DNA of 64,000 nucleotides, taken from positions 235,400-299,399 of the forward strand of contig NW_006921548.1 of the NCBI RefSeq assembly GCF_000340215.1. The letters are read 5' to 3'. The notes beneath the pieces were generated by a model. It was not told the origin of the DNA and did not search any database. It saw nothing but the letters and a program-made list of their open reading frames with translations. Of the stretch, positions 21,474-32,754 are shown piece by piece (the stretch's first letter is position 1; every line of letters starts with the position of its first letter). This stretch comes from Pseudocercospora fijiensis CIRAD86. Lineage: Eukaryota; Ascomycota; Dothideomycetes; Mycosphaerellales; Mycosphaerellaceae. The translations under genes were made by a program, and so were the position numbers.

Positions 21474-23270
21474 GTCCTCGGCAGTTATCGAAGGTCTAAT
21501 TGCTTAGCTAGGCGATAGCTAATAAGGGCACTAACTGAATTTCCTAGATCTAGTATAACCTTAGTTTAATAGGTAGTGCCCTTCGTGTTCTATATAAGGT
21601 AGGAGCGTATTATAGCTAGTATAATGTCGATAGTCTTACGCCGTACGAGGCTAATAGTTAGTACGGCGCTTACTCTTTTTTCGAAGGTTAACCTATAGGG
21701 GTAGCGTTAGCCGCTAAGAGGTGCTTTCGGTGTTTAGCGGAAGTACGGTTAATTCGGGCCTAGTCCTTAGGTTTGTTACATTAGCCTAGTAGATAGCTAG
21801 TGCTATTACAATTGAAGCACTTCAATCCGGTTAGTAGGCTGCCGTAGCTATTGTTATTATTAGCAGAGCGGTTAGCATTATAGGGATACGAGCCCCTTCT
21901 ACGGCCCCTATCGCGGCCTCCTCTATATAGCCGCTAGCTACGGCCTCTTCTACGGTCGTTATTACTGTTCCTACTATTAGCATTGTTATCCTAGTAGGAC
22001 CCTTAGTTTCCTCCGTAGCTACGGTTGCTACGGTTAGTACTAGTTAGTCGGATCCTTAATTCTAGTCGTTATTAGAGCTAAACAGCCCGTTCGGCTATTT
22101 CTACTTCGACTATAAATTAAATGCATATTAGATTAGCTTGCTCGAATATACGGCGACGGTCCAATTTAAGGATAAGCTTCTATCTAAGTTTTAGGCATAT
22201 CTTAGAGATCTATATAGAATTAGTCTTAGGCGGAAGGTCGTCTTTAAGGGTTTTTAAATAGGCTTCAAATAAGCGAGCCGATTAATTAGTCTTCTATTTA
22301 GCTCGAAGATACAGGTCCTAAGTATATTGTTGCCTTAGTATAGGGTTTCTAAGGGTATCTAGTATAATAGTTTTGTAGGTCTGCTACTAAATAGCGGTCT
22401 AGTCGTCGAGGGAGTCGAAATAGTTATCCTATATACGCTTTAGGTCGCCATTAATGTACTATATAGCGTATACGACTAAGGAATAGTCGTCTAGTAGCGC
22501 TCTTAGTGCATTGCGCTAGTTGAGTTTACAGTTACGAATATAGTCGTTATACTGCTTTCGACTAGAGCCGTTAAATACGGTATAGTCCTTGAGTTTAGCA
22601 TCCTTCTTTTAGATAGGTAGTAAAGAAGGTCCCGCTATTAGTTTTGCTATCGGGGCCTCCTAAAGGCGACGGAGCTCGAGGAGATTATCCTTTAGCTATT
22701 GTTCTTAACGTAGGGTAGTAAGCCTGTTTTAAGTAGCTTCTTAAAGTCTCCCTAATAGTTGAGGGCTAAAGGCTAGTTAGCTATATCGACGGTTAACAAT
22801 ATTGCTAAGAATGTCGTTAATAGGCAACTCTAGGTCGTTACCTAGAATTACGGGTTCTTCGGTAGGCCTAGTAGTAGGCTCTTTAGTAGGAGGCACTTTA
22901 GCAGGTGCTTTAGTAGGCACTTTAGTAGGTACTATGCTACTAGCATTGTCGTTGCTAGCGCTACTAGCGGTAGTACGGTTGTTGTTTCGTAACGAGCCGG
23001 CTATTATAATAAGGGGTAACACTAATAATATATTATTAGCCCCTAAGATACGGATATAGCGGAATTAGTAGATATTGGTCTAGTACGATTGACTTAGTAT
23101 AATAGGCCGTATAGAAGGCCTTGCTTAATAATTAGTACGGTTGCTTCGATAGAATAGTACGTATAGGTCCCGTTCTTCGGGCGTAATATAGTTAGATTAG
23201 TCTTGTTCGTAGCTATACCGCTAAAAGCTTAAAATAAGGACTATCTAGCTACTACCCTTAAAGGGTAGAT
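21474..23270 (-). pseudogene. gag and protease of copy A2
   Basis: This is the upstream half of A2 beyond the A3 insertion. The gag N-terminal open stretch is 22,777-23,022 with a Pro-Thr-Lys repeat. The zinc-knuckle region lies near 21,810 and the protease region at 21,474-21,640. It joins the 14,355 side once A3 and one copy of the GGT(T/C)A duplication are removed. Confidence 0.8.
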
Positions 23271-23279
23271 CGAATACTA

Positions 23280-23475
23280 TATAAGAAGGGTCTATTAGTA
23301 GGTAGATAGGGTAGTAGTAGGTATAGGTAGTATTCGATAAGAAGCTAGAAGGAGAGGGAGGAAGGTAGGCAAGTTAGCCTATTACTAAGCGCCAAGCCCT
23401 GCCTAAGGCACTAAGACCCTAGCTTTACTTAGCCTAGTTACATGCTAATTACGTATAGCCTCTTTAGCCCTAATA
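23280..23475 (-). repeat. 5' LTR of A2
   Basis: It has the same 196-bp length as the other copies. The primer binding site is at 23,269-23,279, directly adjacent. Its exact reverse complement is inside the LTR at 23,328-23,338. Confidence 0.92.
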
Positions 23476-24804
23476 GCCTCCGTCCTAAAGCTTCTTAAGT
23501 ACCGCTCTTACTTTACGGAAATAGTCTTCCCTTAACCCGCTCGAGTAGATAACTATATCGTCTATATACGCTAACGCGAAGTCGTCTAGATACTTCTATA
23601 GGAGAGTATTAATATACCGTTAAAATATAGCCGGGGCTCCGGATAAACTAAATAGGCATACTAGCTATTCGAACGAGCCTAGCCTCGTCCGGAAGGCCGT
23701 CTTATACTCGTATCCTTTTACTATTCTAATCTTATAAAAGGCCGAGACTACGTTAACCTTAGTTAACTACCGGGCCTCTGTTAGGTTCCTTATAGTGTCC
23801 GGGATTAGTAGGAGGGGGTATCTGTCTTACTTCGTTAGAGCGTTAAGCGCCCTATAGTCGTAGTAGAACCGTAGTCCTCCCCTAGGCTTCTTAACAAACA
23901 GTACGAGCGCCGCCGCTTCGGAGTTCGCTAGTCTTATAAACCCCTTCTTTAGTAGCTCGTCTAGCGACTTCCGTAAGACTAAGAGTTCTTATTTCGATAT
24001 ACTATAGAGCGGACTCTAAGAGAGTTAAGGCTAGGATCCGTCTAGTTTTTCCTAGAGTTCTATCGTATAGTCGATACTAGGACGATAGGGCGCTAACTTA
24101 TCGGCTTCCCTTTAATAAAACAGCGCGGCTATATCGCGAACCTCCGGAGGTAGCTTCTTCTTTAGCTCCTCGATCGTCGGGTATTTCTTCGTCTTTAGGG
24201 CCTTTTTAATGTCCTCGGCAATTATCGCGGTAAGTAGGCTTCTTATAGCGTTAATCGTAGCGATATTCCCGTTCGTATCGACCTCGCGGTAATAGCGCCC
24301 TTCTTTAATCTAATACCGAGCCCTCCCGTAGTAGTACTATCGTTTCTTAGGCGCGGTCCTAACCTTGTTATATACCTTCTATAGGTTCCCTAGGATAAGG
24401 GGAAAAGCTAATCCCGGTACGACGTAAGCGTATACCGTTTATTAGAATCCGTTAATTTCTATCTAGAAGGCGACGACTCTTATAATTTTCGCGTCTTATA
24501 TTGCCGACGACGCTCCTTTCACTTCTCGGGACTTACGGCTAATATAGCTAAGTCCGAGGCCTTTAGCTAGGCCTATATTAATTATAGCGTAATACTAGTA
24601 TCCTTCGTCGATAAGAGTAGAAGTTCTAACGTTATTTTCGAGGACTATATCGGTATATATAAGATTCCCGTTTATATCCTTTTTAACTTCTTCCTATTTC
24701 CTTGCCTGTATTCTATCTACTCCCGACTCCTAACTACGAGTAGGAGTTACTCTTTTCCCGAGTCAGAACTGCTTAAGTCCGACTATTCTTCCGCGTCCTC
24801 TAGA
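23476..24804 (-). pseudogene. E3 RT (proximal part) and upstream polyprotein
   Basis: The minus strand gives gypsy RT blocks in order: [26 protein letters not shown], a degraded motif A ([13 protein letters not shown]), F.RY..TLL, and the active site AYIDDIVIYSS at 23,557-23,568. This active site is intact, unlike those of family A and E4. Upstream sequence to 24,804 is probably protease/gag linker. An assembly gap follows. Confidence 0.82.
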
Positions 24805-24904
24805 NNNNNNNNNNNNNNNNNNNNNNNNNNNNNNNNNNNNNNNNNNNNNNNNNNNNNNNNNNNNNNNNNNNNNNNNNNNNNNNNNNNNNNNNNNNNNNNN
24901 NNNN
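24805..24904. other. assembly gap (100 N)
   Basis: This is a run of exactly 100 N inside E3, typical of a scaffold gap of unknown true size in repeats. E3 lengths across it cannot be trusted. Confidence 1.
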
Positions 24905-26040
24905 TCGGATACGGCATCCAGAGCGCATTTATAGCGGTAAGTAGAGTCATTTTCCCCGTACGCTTCTCTCTGTCTATAGAGTCGACCTATTTAGCCCTAG
25001 GTTTCCCCGCCGTCGATTGTTAGGCTCCGCGGTTCTTTCTACGGGAAGCGTTACTATAGGCGGGATACATAACTACGTCTCTATTAGAGTCGACCTTCGG
25101 GTTCGTCGCGGGGGCCGTATAGGGAGGAATAACGACCGTAGGACTCGCTACTTCTTTCTTCCTTTCTTGCTAACGTTTCGTAGCCTATTTGAACTAATCT
25201 ATCGACTCGAGGTTCGTTATAATCCGCTCGACCTCCTCCGTATAAAGGTAGTAATCCTTAATCTTTAGTACGGCGGTAGTATAGGTCTTAGCCGCGTTCG
25301 AGAAGGTATTCTTTAAATACCCGATTTTCGTATCGTCTATCTAACGGTCTCTGCCTATACTTAGTAGGAGGCCGTCGAATTCTAGCTAGTAGTCGTACTA
25401 AGGTTATCCCTAGGAGTGCCTTAGGGCTTAGAGTTGCTCTAGCGCCTTTATAGCTTCGTTGCTATTTACGAAGACGTCCTCGAGTTACTAGAAGAAAGCT
25501 TCGGGGTCCTTTCCTTTCGTAAGGCTTCCTCTTTCCTAGAAGTAGCGTATCCTAGCGCGTTCCTTTACCGGTAGGGTATCGTATACGGTGTCCTAGTAGT
25601 AATCTTCGGAGAGCTTTAGTTTTAGCCTAGAACGAACTCGGTACGAACTTCTTAGTCGTAGTAGGTAGTCCCGAAACGACTCGGCTTTCCTATCCTACGA
25701 TAGTAGTTTCTACTCGTAGGACGCCGTTACGTTTTAGCCGGAAGCCGAGAGAGTTTCTAGTAGTCCCTTTAGGATCTCGTTCGTAGACTAGTCTCGTACT
25801 AAACTAGCTTCGGGAGGCCCGGGCTAGCGAGACGCTTCCGCGTATTAGAGCGTAGAACGAGTAGCTTATAGCTAGGCTTCTATCGTCTACTATCTAGTAT
25901 AGAGACTCTCGAAGGCACGATAGATCTCGTCCCTAGTTATCTCTAGTACGGTAGGGGTAGCGTTCCCCTAGCTATCTTACTCGGGTTCCTAATAAACCTT
26001 AGCGTTTCCTATATTAAAGATCGAACCTAATATTATAGGT
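24905..26040 (-). pseudogene. E3 gag-like region
   Basis: Minus-strand frames after the gap read as an acidic and basic helical protein with Gag-like character, including a 'YLLRL...YR' segment and 'KGKDPEAFFW'. Only TAG/TAA stops are seen within blocks. It is placed upstream of protease/RT as gag should be. No zinc knuckle was confirmed. Confidence 0.5.
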
Positions 26041-26320
26041 AAGTAACGCGTACGTAGATACTAGATATAAGACTTAATAGGTTCGATAAAGAGCTAAGTC
26101 TATCTACGTAAATCCGAATAGTTTTGTGGGTAGCGATAAGCGCTAAGTAGTAGGTTAGAGTGGCGTAGGCCGAATGCCTAAGGCTAGCGCTTCTACCTAG
26201 GGCGTAGCCCTTTATACTTAAAATCTTCGGGGGAGAAATCGGAAGCCTTTAATACTTAAGCTTCTCTCTACGTAGCCTATAAAAATTAGTAGTATTTATA
26301 GGGTTAAGTTAAGGACCCTC
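26041..26320. other. possible E3 leader/LTR region
   Basis: There is no gene. This is the expected position of the E3 5' LTR, but no partner LTR is available for comparison in the window. Confidence 0.3.
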
Positions 26321-26424
26321 TAGCTATAGCCGGTAGCTATAGCCGGTAGCTATAGCCGGTAGCTATAGCCGGTAGCTATAGCCGGTAGCTATAGCCGGTA
26401 GCTATAGCCGGTAGCTATAGCCGG
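26321..26424. repeat. 13-bp tandem array, 8 copies
   Basis: TAGCTATAGCCGG is repeated exactly eight times (104 bp), then degenerates into CAGCTGCGGCTAG. The TAGCCGG core recurs in small clusters at 4863, 6580, 6805, 7385, 8005, 8860, 27,770, 28,320, 28,960 and 29,270. Confidence 0.97.
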
Positions 26425-29340
26425 CAGCTGCGGCTAGTATATTTAAAAGACGTACCTCTTTCTCGAACGCTATATCTACCTTAACCCTTACCTCCCTTTA
26501 AGATTCCCGATACCGTTTAGAACGGAGATAGTTAGTAGGCGATAAATTCCTATCCCCTAGCTTCGGGTATTTTAAGATCGAACTATAGAATTTATAGACA
26601 ATTACTAGTTAACCTTTCAAACACGAACTCGTATTACGGTATAATGCCTCCTCTGTAAAAAATTTCTAGAATGTGTCCGTTCGATCCTTGCTACCCTATC
26701 GTATCGAGTACTTCCGTAGTTTATACTCCCTTAAACGTAAGTAAAAAGGGAACTATATCTTATAGACCTATTAATTAAACTACTCGGTATACTCGGGTTT
26801 CTAAAGATACGCCTAGCTAGCCTTTTCGAAGATATCCGGGTTAATACTTAATATTCGTATCTCTCCGAATAACCTTCTTCTTAGACTCTATAAAGGTAAA
26901 GACCGGACGGTAGTACCCTATAACGAAATCCTACTACTAGGTTGCGAAGAGGATAAATCTAGCCTTAATCGTCGTCTAGTACTCGATAGGCTCGAAAATA
27001 AGTATATAGCCTCGTCTCGACGTCGTTACGATCTAGTTCGTATACTAGACTATCTCGCCTATTGTCTCGTAGTTACTCTTCCTAGTATAGCGCCTAGTAT
27101 ATATATAATATCGTTCGGCATATTTCGAAGTTTTATACAGAGAGGTTAAGAGTAGTAGATATATACTAGTAGTTATAGGGAAACACCCTTTCTTTTATAG
27201 TATCTTATCGTTAAGAACAGCTAGGTAGTAAGTATATAGCTACCTTTTTTTTGTTTCCTAGCTACTCTAGCTACCCTAACTACCTAACTTTTTTCCTAGC
27301 TACCCTAGCTACCCGAATTTTTCCCTTTTATACGAGGGTTCTCTCCTACTAACGGAATAGAGCTACTATAGCAATCGAGCTTGTTTTTAGTCTTAATCCT
27401 TCCTCCTTTAGCGTAAGACACTCGATAAGCAAATGCTTAGGCCGAGTCTAACTACGAAACCTATATCCGACTAATACCTCCTTTAACTAATCCTACTCGA
27501 ACTCCCTCCGCTTCTTAGTAAAGACCTTAAAGAGCGAACGAGCTTCGCTAGGCGACTACGGAGTAGTTAAGATAAAGCCGTATTACTAAAGTAGGTAATT
27601 ACTAGGAATCTTATATAGAGGTCGAGAGAAATCTAACGGGAAACTATCCTACTAGTAGCTTAGATTCCGGATATAAGCCCTCTCTACCGGAGTAAAGATT
27701 TTATATAGTAATAGTACCCTTCCCTCGGAAATCGCTTTCTATTCGACTATTAGTATCTACCGGCTACGAATGCCGGCTATAGCTGCCGGCTATAAAATAC
27801 TTACCTTTACGTTCTCTACCTTAAGTAATACCTTCGCCGCCCTTAGATATTTAGCCTCTATATTATTAATTGTAAGATATTTTTCCTTTATACTCGTAAA
27901 GGCGTCCCTCTAATACTTATAAAGAAATCTCTACTCTATATCGAGGATATAAAGACGACTAGCCTTAATTCTAATCTTCGTAAGCCTCTCGTAGTAGCTT
28001 TAACGATAATTATCTAGATTAATAGGACTTATGCCTTAGACCTTTACTAGCGCCTCGTCGCTTTCGCTATACTTAATCTACTCTTAGCCCTTATCGTCTA
28101 TAGCGTTAGGCCTTAAGACTGCGCCTATAAATAGATCGACGTATAGTATCTCTTTACTTTTTTTAGTCCCGTTATTCGTAGCAATAAGCTCTTACGTAGC
28201 ATTCTAAAGTCTAGTATTACTACTCTTAGCTATCTAAACATCTCCGTTATTATCGGTCGTATCGATAGAGGTAGTAGGAATAGGTCTAAATAGTATTAGT
28301 TACCGATTTCGAGAAAGGATACCGGCTACGCTACCGGCTATATATTCCGGCTATAGCTGCTAGCTATATTAACTTACGCTAGTAGAAATTGCTCCTCGAA
28401 AACTAGCCGTAATTCTTTCCTCCTCTAAGCCTTCTCCTAGCTTATCTTCTGCTTCTAACCTTCGCTCTTTTTAATAGGCGCTAGCTATCGATAGAATGCC
28501 TCGTTACGCGCCTTCCTTCTCTTATTCTTAGCTCTTTTATCCTCGTCTATATTGTCCTTCCTCTCGCGATCTTATATAGAATTTTTGTTTATAGAGTACT
28601 CCTCTTTAGTCTTACGCTTTTTTTTAGATATTAAGGTAAAACAAACTCGCGTTCTTTACTATCTTCTATTTAGCGCGCGGCGCGCTTCTCTCTTATTATT
28701 TTAAGAAGGAGGGGGCGAAGGGGGGAGAGAGGGGGGCGTAGCGTCGATAGTTGTTATAGGTATAGAAGAGGAAGAAGATAAAAGATATAAGAATATCGCG
28801 AAGCCCTAATTATTACTACCTACGTAACGTTATTTAGGTAAGCTTTTGCAACTACGGCAACTACGCCCTAGCAACGGCAACTACAACCTAGTAACGGCAA
28901 TCGCTATTATTAAGGCAATCGCGGGCGGGGTAAATGTAATCTAGTTACTATAATAGCCGGCAATAGTAGCCGGTAGTCGGGTAGGAGTATGCTTGTAATA
29001 AAAGGCGTAAATAGAGATTATAGCTTTCTCCTCGTCCTCTTAATATTCCTACTAGCTATAATAGTCCGTATTCCGGATTTACCTACTATCCGAAGACGTT
29101 AAGATCTATAATACGTATACAAAGCGCAGAGTATAAGAATAGTAAGACTTACTATACTGCCCTATAGCTAGGATAGCTATAATATAGTCTCTCGCTACTA
29201 CGACCTATTAACGGCAATGCCTATAGTTAGGGCATCCGCGAGCGACCTAAATATAACCTAGTTACTATTATAGCCGGCAATAGTAGCCGGTAGTCGGATA
29301 AGAGTGTGTTTATAATAAAACCGATATAGTCTCTAGTTCT
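26425..29340 (-). pseudogene. degraded unknown coding traces
   Basis: Several minus-strand frames stay open except for TAG/TAA. One is a Lys/Arg/Glu-rich segment at about 28,380-28,640. Another is a helical stretch at about 27,830-28,150 (for example YYERLTKIRIKASRLYILD). A third at about 27,360-27,660 contains RPKHLLIECL. TAGCCGG clusters separate some blocks, as they do inside the H3-like intron. I do not recognise a family and give no function. They could be passengers of a second hAT-type element. Confidence 0.35.
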
Positions 29341-29360
29341 AACTAGGAATCTATATAGTT

Positions 29361-29440
29361 TAGAAAAACCAAACCGGAACTAGGGAGCTAGTTTGCCGCT
29401 AAGAAACCAAACTATATACGTTTTATAGTTTGTAACCTAA
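29361..29440. repeat. second hAT-like terminal repeat block
   Basis: It contains AAACCAAACCGGAAC, CTAGTTTGCCGCTAAGAAACCAAACT and GTAACCTAAACCAC strings, resembling 8985-9045. It may mark another hAT end. No partner inverted repeat was fixed. Confidence 0.35.
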
Positions 29441-29559
29441 ACCACTTTAGGGTCTACCGGTATCTTTAGTAGTAGTCTTAAACTTAATATTAATCTTAGT
29501 CTTGTCTTTAGTATTATTTATTAATTCTATAGCGTAGTCGAGGGCCTTATTATAATCTT

Positions 29560-30200
29560 CCGCTATAGAAGAAATTAGTATAAGTTAAGCGAAAGCAGCC
29601 GTAAGGCAAGGGCGATAGTAAGGATAAGAATATCTTACCCTTCTTCTAACTCTATCTAAACTAGTTACCCTTCGCTATCTTTACGGCGGATACGATTAAT
29701 ATATAGTCGCCGACGTAGAGCTACTTCTTCTACGCTTCTTCGTTAGCTTAATAGTACGTATCTTTAGCGTATTAAGTACTAGCGCTAGTATAGTTATAGT
29801 TCTCGAAAGCGAGCTTATTATTACTAGTAAGAGGGCGCTAGGTTTGCTTATACTATAGGTCCTTACGGTTATAAGATACTATAGAGATATCCTCCTTATT
29901 TATCTACTAAATATTAATTAGGCGCCGCGCCTACGTTAGTACCGCGCTAGCTAACCGTATTAACTCGCTAATCTTAACTTCGCTAGCTATAATACTATCT
30001 TCTTCCTCTATAGTAGTAGCGGTATCGTTAACCTAGAAGTTCTTACGCGCTACTACCTCGAAGGCTATTATATTACTAAACTTCTCCTACTACGTTATCT
30101 TCTTTCTTCTACTAACCGCCTTCTTCTCGACTATTTTCTTTTTAACTATCTTCTTTTTATCCTTCTTAGTAGGCGACTCGCGCCGCTTAACCGCTTCCTT
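29560..30200 (-). pseudogene. unknown Lys-rich coding remnant
   Basis: A minus-strand frame is broken only by TAG over about 200 codons. It starts with a Lys/Arg/Val-rich run (KIVKKKIVEKKAVSRRKK), followed by FSNIIAFEVVARKNF and an acidic EEEDSIIASEVKISELI segment. The family is unknown. Its upstream side is cut by the inverted-repeat element at 30,203. Confidence 0.4.
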
Positions 30201-30202
30201 AT

Positions 30203-30758
30203 ATCCGGGGTTGCGTTAGCCTACTTCACCCCTCGCCCGCGCTCGGAGATTTAAACTATACGTAAAATCGCACTTTCTTAGTAGGCTATACGTAAAACTC
30301 GACGATAGCAATATTGTAGAGCATATATAATAGGAGACTAAACATAAGTAGAATAAGAGACAAGAAACAGTAGATTTCCGGTATATTAGTAACCAAATTG
30401 CGACCGTAGGACCTCTCTTCTCGGCCTTATAGAGTACGCGAATACTGACCTTCTTAGCCGATAGCCCGATTTAGCCTCTATTGCGCGGTACGCGCCTTAG
30501 AATAAGGTGGACGCGCCTGCTAAGGATTATATAAGAAAACGGCGGCAGTGAGGTCTATAGCTACTACACACTCGGACAAGGCTATATATATAATATTTGG
30601 ACTCGCGGTTCCTTACTGCACCTACCTAGATATCCGAATAGGACTAGAATGTACGATTATATCGAGATTTACGTGTAGCCTACTAAGAAAGTGCGATTTT
30701 ACGTATAGTTTGAATCCCCGCGACCGCGGGGTAAAGTGTAACTAACGAAACCCCGGAT
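30203..30758. mobile_element. MITE-like element with about 100-bp terminal inverted repeats
   Basis: The left end TCCGGGGTTGCGTTAG and the complement of the right end TCCGGGGTTTCGTTAG match. The match continues about 100 bp inward, including a 43-bp nearly perfect block (30,252-30,295 against 30,665-30,710) differing only by transitions. TA flanks both sides, consistent with a Tc1/mariner-type target. No transposase is inside, so it is non-autonomous. Confidence 0.8.
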
Positions 30759-30760
30759 AT

Positions 30761-31112
30761 ACTAGAAGCTCCTTCGAAGAGGTCGGTTTCCGCGATTAAG
30801 AGGCGCGCTCTATAACCGTATATTCGAGATATAAGCGCTATAATTTAGTTACTATTAATATAGCGATAAGAATAGTAACTTCCGGAGATAATAAAGAGAC
30901 GTAATAATATATATTAAAGAGGCTAGATTAAGGAGCGGTATAATAGTAACTATAACAGGTCTAAGGAAGTCTAATCTCGGAGTTCTAAGGCTAAAAAAAC
31001 CAAAGTCTTAGCATTCTTAACCTTCTAGCAAAACATAGCAAGCACGCGGAACGATCCGTCTCCGCCTTCCCCTAGACTCTCTAAACGTAGAGCGCTTTCC
31101 ATCTCTAATACT
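30761..31112. other. interval before the Harbinger element
   Basis: No gene is recognised. RIP bias weakens towards 31,000-31,112, where CA and TG reappear. This stretch was probably continuous with 47,563 onward before the Harbinger insertion. Confidence 0.5.
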
Positions 31113-31203
31113 AGGCACCTTTAGTAGTAGTTTTAGAAAGGCAGTTGCGCTCCGTATACGCGGCAGTAGCACTTATTAGCGCCTTAACAAGTGAATAAGC
31201 TCT

Positions 31204-31294
31204 GTGCAGTTATCCGTATATAAAGGATTAAGTAAATAAAAGCATAGGTAACTGTACGAGCTCGTGCAGTTAACCGTGCACGCTTATATAAAGG
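31204..31294 (+). promoter_or_regulatory. duplicated promoter-like block
   Basis: GTGCAGTTAtCCGT...TATATAAAGG (31,204-31,226) is repeated as GTGCAGTTAaCCGT...TATATAAAGG (31,264-31,294). Between them is a 24-bp palindrome centred on GAGCTC (31,249-31,272). The TATA-like boxes lie about 600 bp upstream of the ORF at 31,882. This may be the promoter or a transposase-binding region of the Harbinger element. Confidence 0.45.
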
Positions 31295-31881
31295 AAAATA
31301 CGCTAATTAGACCCTACGCTAGGCCGTTAGTAGTTAAGTAAAGGAGTGTGCTAAATCCTTAGCTAAATAGTTTAAACCCTGTCTCCGCCTTCTATTAAAT
31401 TTAGTCTTCTAGTATAGTAGCTATTACCTGCTAGCTACTATATACCCCTTATATATATATATAAAGACGGAGAGTCTAGTAAGAAGTAGGTAAAGGTCGC
31501 TAGGCGGCTGCTAAGGGTTATATAGGTCTAGTAGCCTATATACAATCACTCTAAGAGCCGTTATAGGAACAGCTACGGAGACCTCGGCAGAGAGCGATTG
31601 TAATTAGAATTAGGTCCGTACCTCGAGAGAGGCATATATTTAGGCCTTCGAGAGTATAGCAGGTGCTTAGAAGCCTATATTTGTTAGCAAATTAAACACT
31701 CTAAGTACTATAGCGGCTCTAGTTACCCTAACACAGACCCTGCCTAGCATTACTACCCTTCTTAATCTAGGTTTCGACTTCTCGCGGAGCGATCTATACC
31801 CTCGCTTAGGCCCTTCCTTCTATATACTACTAGCTACCTTCCGAGACTATTATAGTTAACCTTTACTATATAGTCTAACAA

Positions 31882-32754
31882 TGGCTAATCTAGCCGCTTC
31901 TAAGGCTATTAGATAGCCTGTTTCTACGCTAAATAAGGAGCCTATTTCTATACTAACTAAGGAGCCTGTTTCTATACTAACTAAGGCGCCTATTTCTACG
32001 CTAGGCGGCACTCAAACAGACAGCTAAACTTTAGACTATACTAGCCCTTCTTAAGACGATATTATTGCCGCTTCTATTGCTAAAGAACAAGGCAATAATA
32101 ATGCTCGAGTTAATAGCAATAGCTATGTCTCGTCGGATAGTAAGCTAACGCTTGCTAAGGTTAGGGCTGCTATTACCTATAAACGAGTAACTAGTAAGGT
32201 GCGTAAATAGAATAATAGCTTTAAGGCTATTGTCCTCGCTAGCTAGCCGTTAGGTAAGCCAACTCTTAGTAATCTAGTAAGGGCTTATCGTATAATAATT
32301 AAGCGCCGAGTTATTACTAGAAGGTTACTAGAAGGAGCTTCCGGTATAGTTGTTATAGAGATACTTTAAGACTAGCTTCTCGATAAGGCTATAGAGATAC
32401 TGTTTCGACTAGGCAAGGTATAGCGTAAGAAGGTATTAAATACTAAGGAGTTAAGGGTATTTAACTATCCTACTAAGAATATACGTAACGCTATACTGTC
32501 GACACTGTCTTAGCGCAATAACTAGGCTCTAGTAGTAACTCTAGCGGCCGCTCTAGTAGCTCTAACAACGCCTGTCTAGCGAGTAGAAGTTATCGACTTA
32601 TCTACGCTAAGTATAGCCGATAGCAATACTGCTTAGCTTACTAAGCGCCGTCGTTTAGACTTCGAGTCTAAACGACTTTAGCGAGGCTTATAGGCATAAG
32701 GAGCTATGCTTAAAGAGGTACTATCGCCTATGTTTAATATACTAAGAACACTAG
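31882..32754 (+). pseudogene. Harbinger accessory ORF, part 1
   Basis: It starts at ATG 31,882. A Thr/Ser/Pro-rich head has three near-identical 'T.EP.SIL' units. It then has a Lys/Arg-rich middle (VRAAITYKRVTSKVRK; YRIIIKRRVITRRLLEGA) and a nuclear-localisation-like KRRRLDFESKR. Stops are TAG/TAA only. At 32,754 it is cut by E4. PIF/Harbinger elements usually carry a second, DNA-binding (Myb-like) protein, and its position suggests this is it, but I cannot see a clear Myb/SANT fold. Confidence 0.6.

Larger units (their letters stand above)
9210..23475 (-). mobile_element. Ty3/gypsy chromovirus, family A, copy A2 (carries A3)
   Basis: The two 196-bp LTRs (9210-9405 and 23,280-23,475) are flanked by a perfect GCCTC duplication. 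Excluding the nested A3 and its duplicated 5 bp, the element is 7153 bp, close to the 7108 bp of A3. Coding order on the minus strand is gag, protease, RT, RNase H, integrase, chromodomain. All are RIP-broken. A3 splits it between the protease and the RT-proximal linker at 14,356-14,360. Confidence 0.95.
9047..26300 (-). mobile_element. old Ty3/gypsy element E3, interrupted by A2 and (in A2) A3
   Basis: Gypsy RT sequence on the minus strand is split at exactly the A2 insertion site. The distal piece is 9047-9209 and the proximal piece 23,476-24,804. After an assembly gap, gag-like sequence runs to about 26,040. The 5-bp duplication GCCTC (9205-9209 and 23,476-23,480) proves the two halves were once joined. 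RNase H and integrase are missing because hAT-like sequence begins at about 9046. It is older than A2 because A2 lies inside it. Neither LTR was recognised, so the right limit is approximate. Confidence 0.8.

Noticed and set aside
25017..25268. Plus-strand open frame in E3
   Set aside because: The minus strand there reads as gag, and the plus frame has no motif.
26321..26424. CRISPR array
   Set aside because: It is a head-to-tail 13-bp tandem repeat without spacers, in a eukaryotic genome.
26640..27120. Possible DUF3435/tyrosine recombinase-like coding in minus-strand frames
   Set aside because: I could not find the expected catalytic Arg/His/Tyr arrangement, so it was left as unknown coding traces.
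27360..27660. Possible LINE C-terminus (RPKHLLIECL)
   Set aside because: A single short string resembling the EHLL..C motif is not enough. No RT or endonuclease is nearby.
30548..30745. Plus-strand 65-codon frame
   Set aside because: It lies inside the inverted-repeat element and spans one of its repeats. No protein signature.
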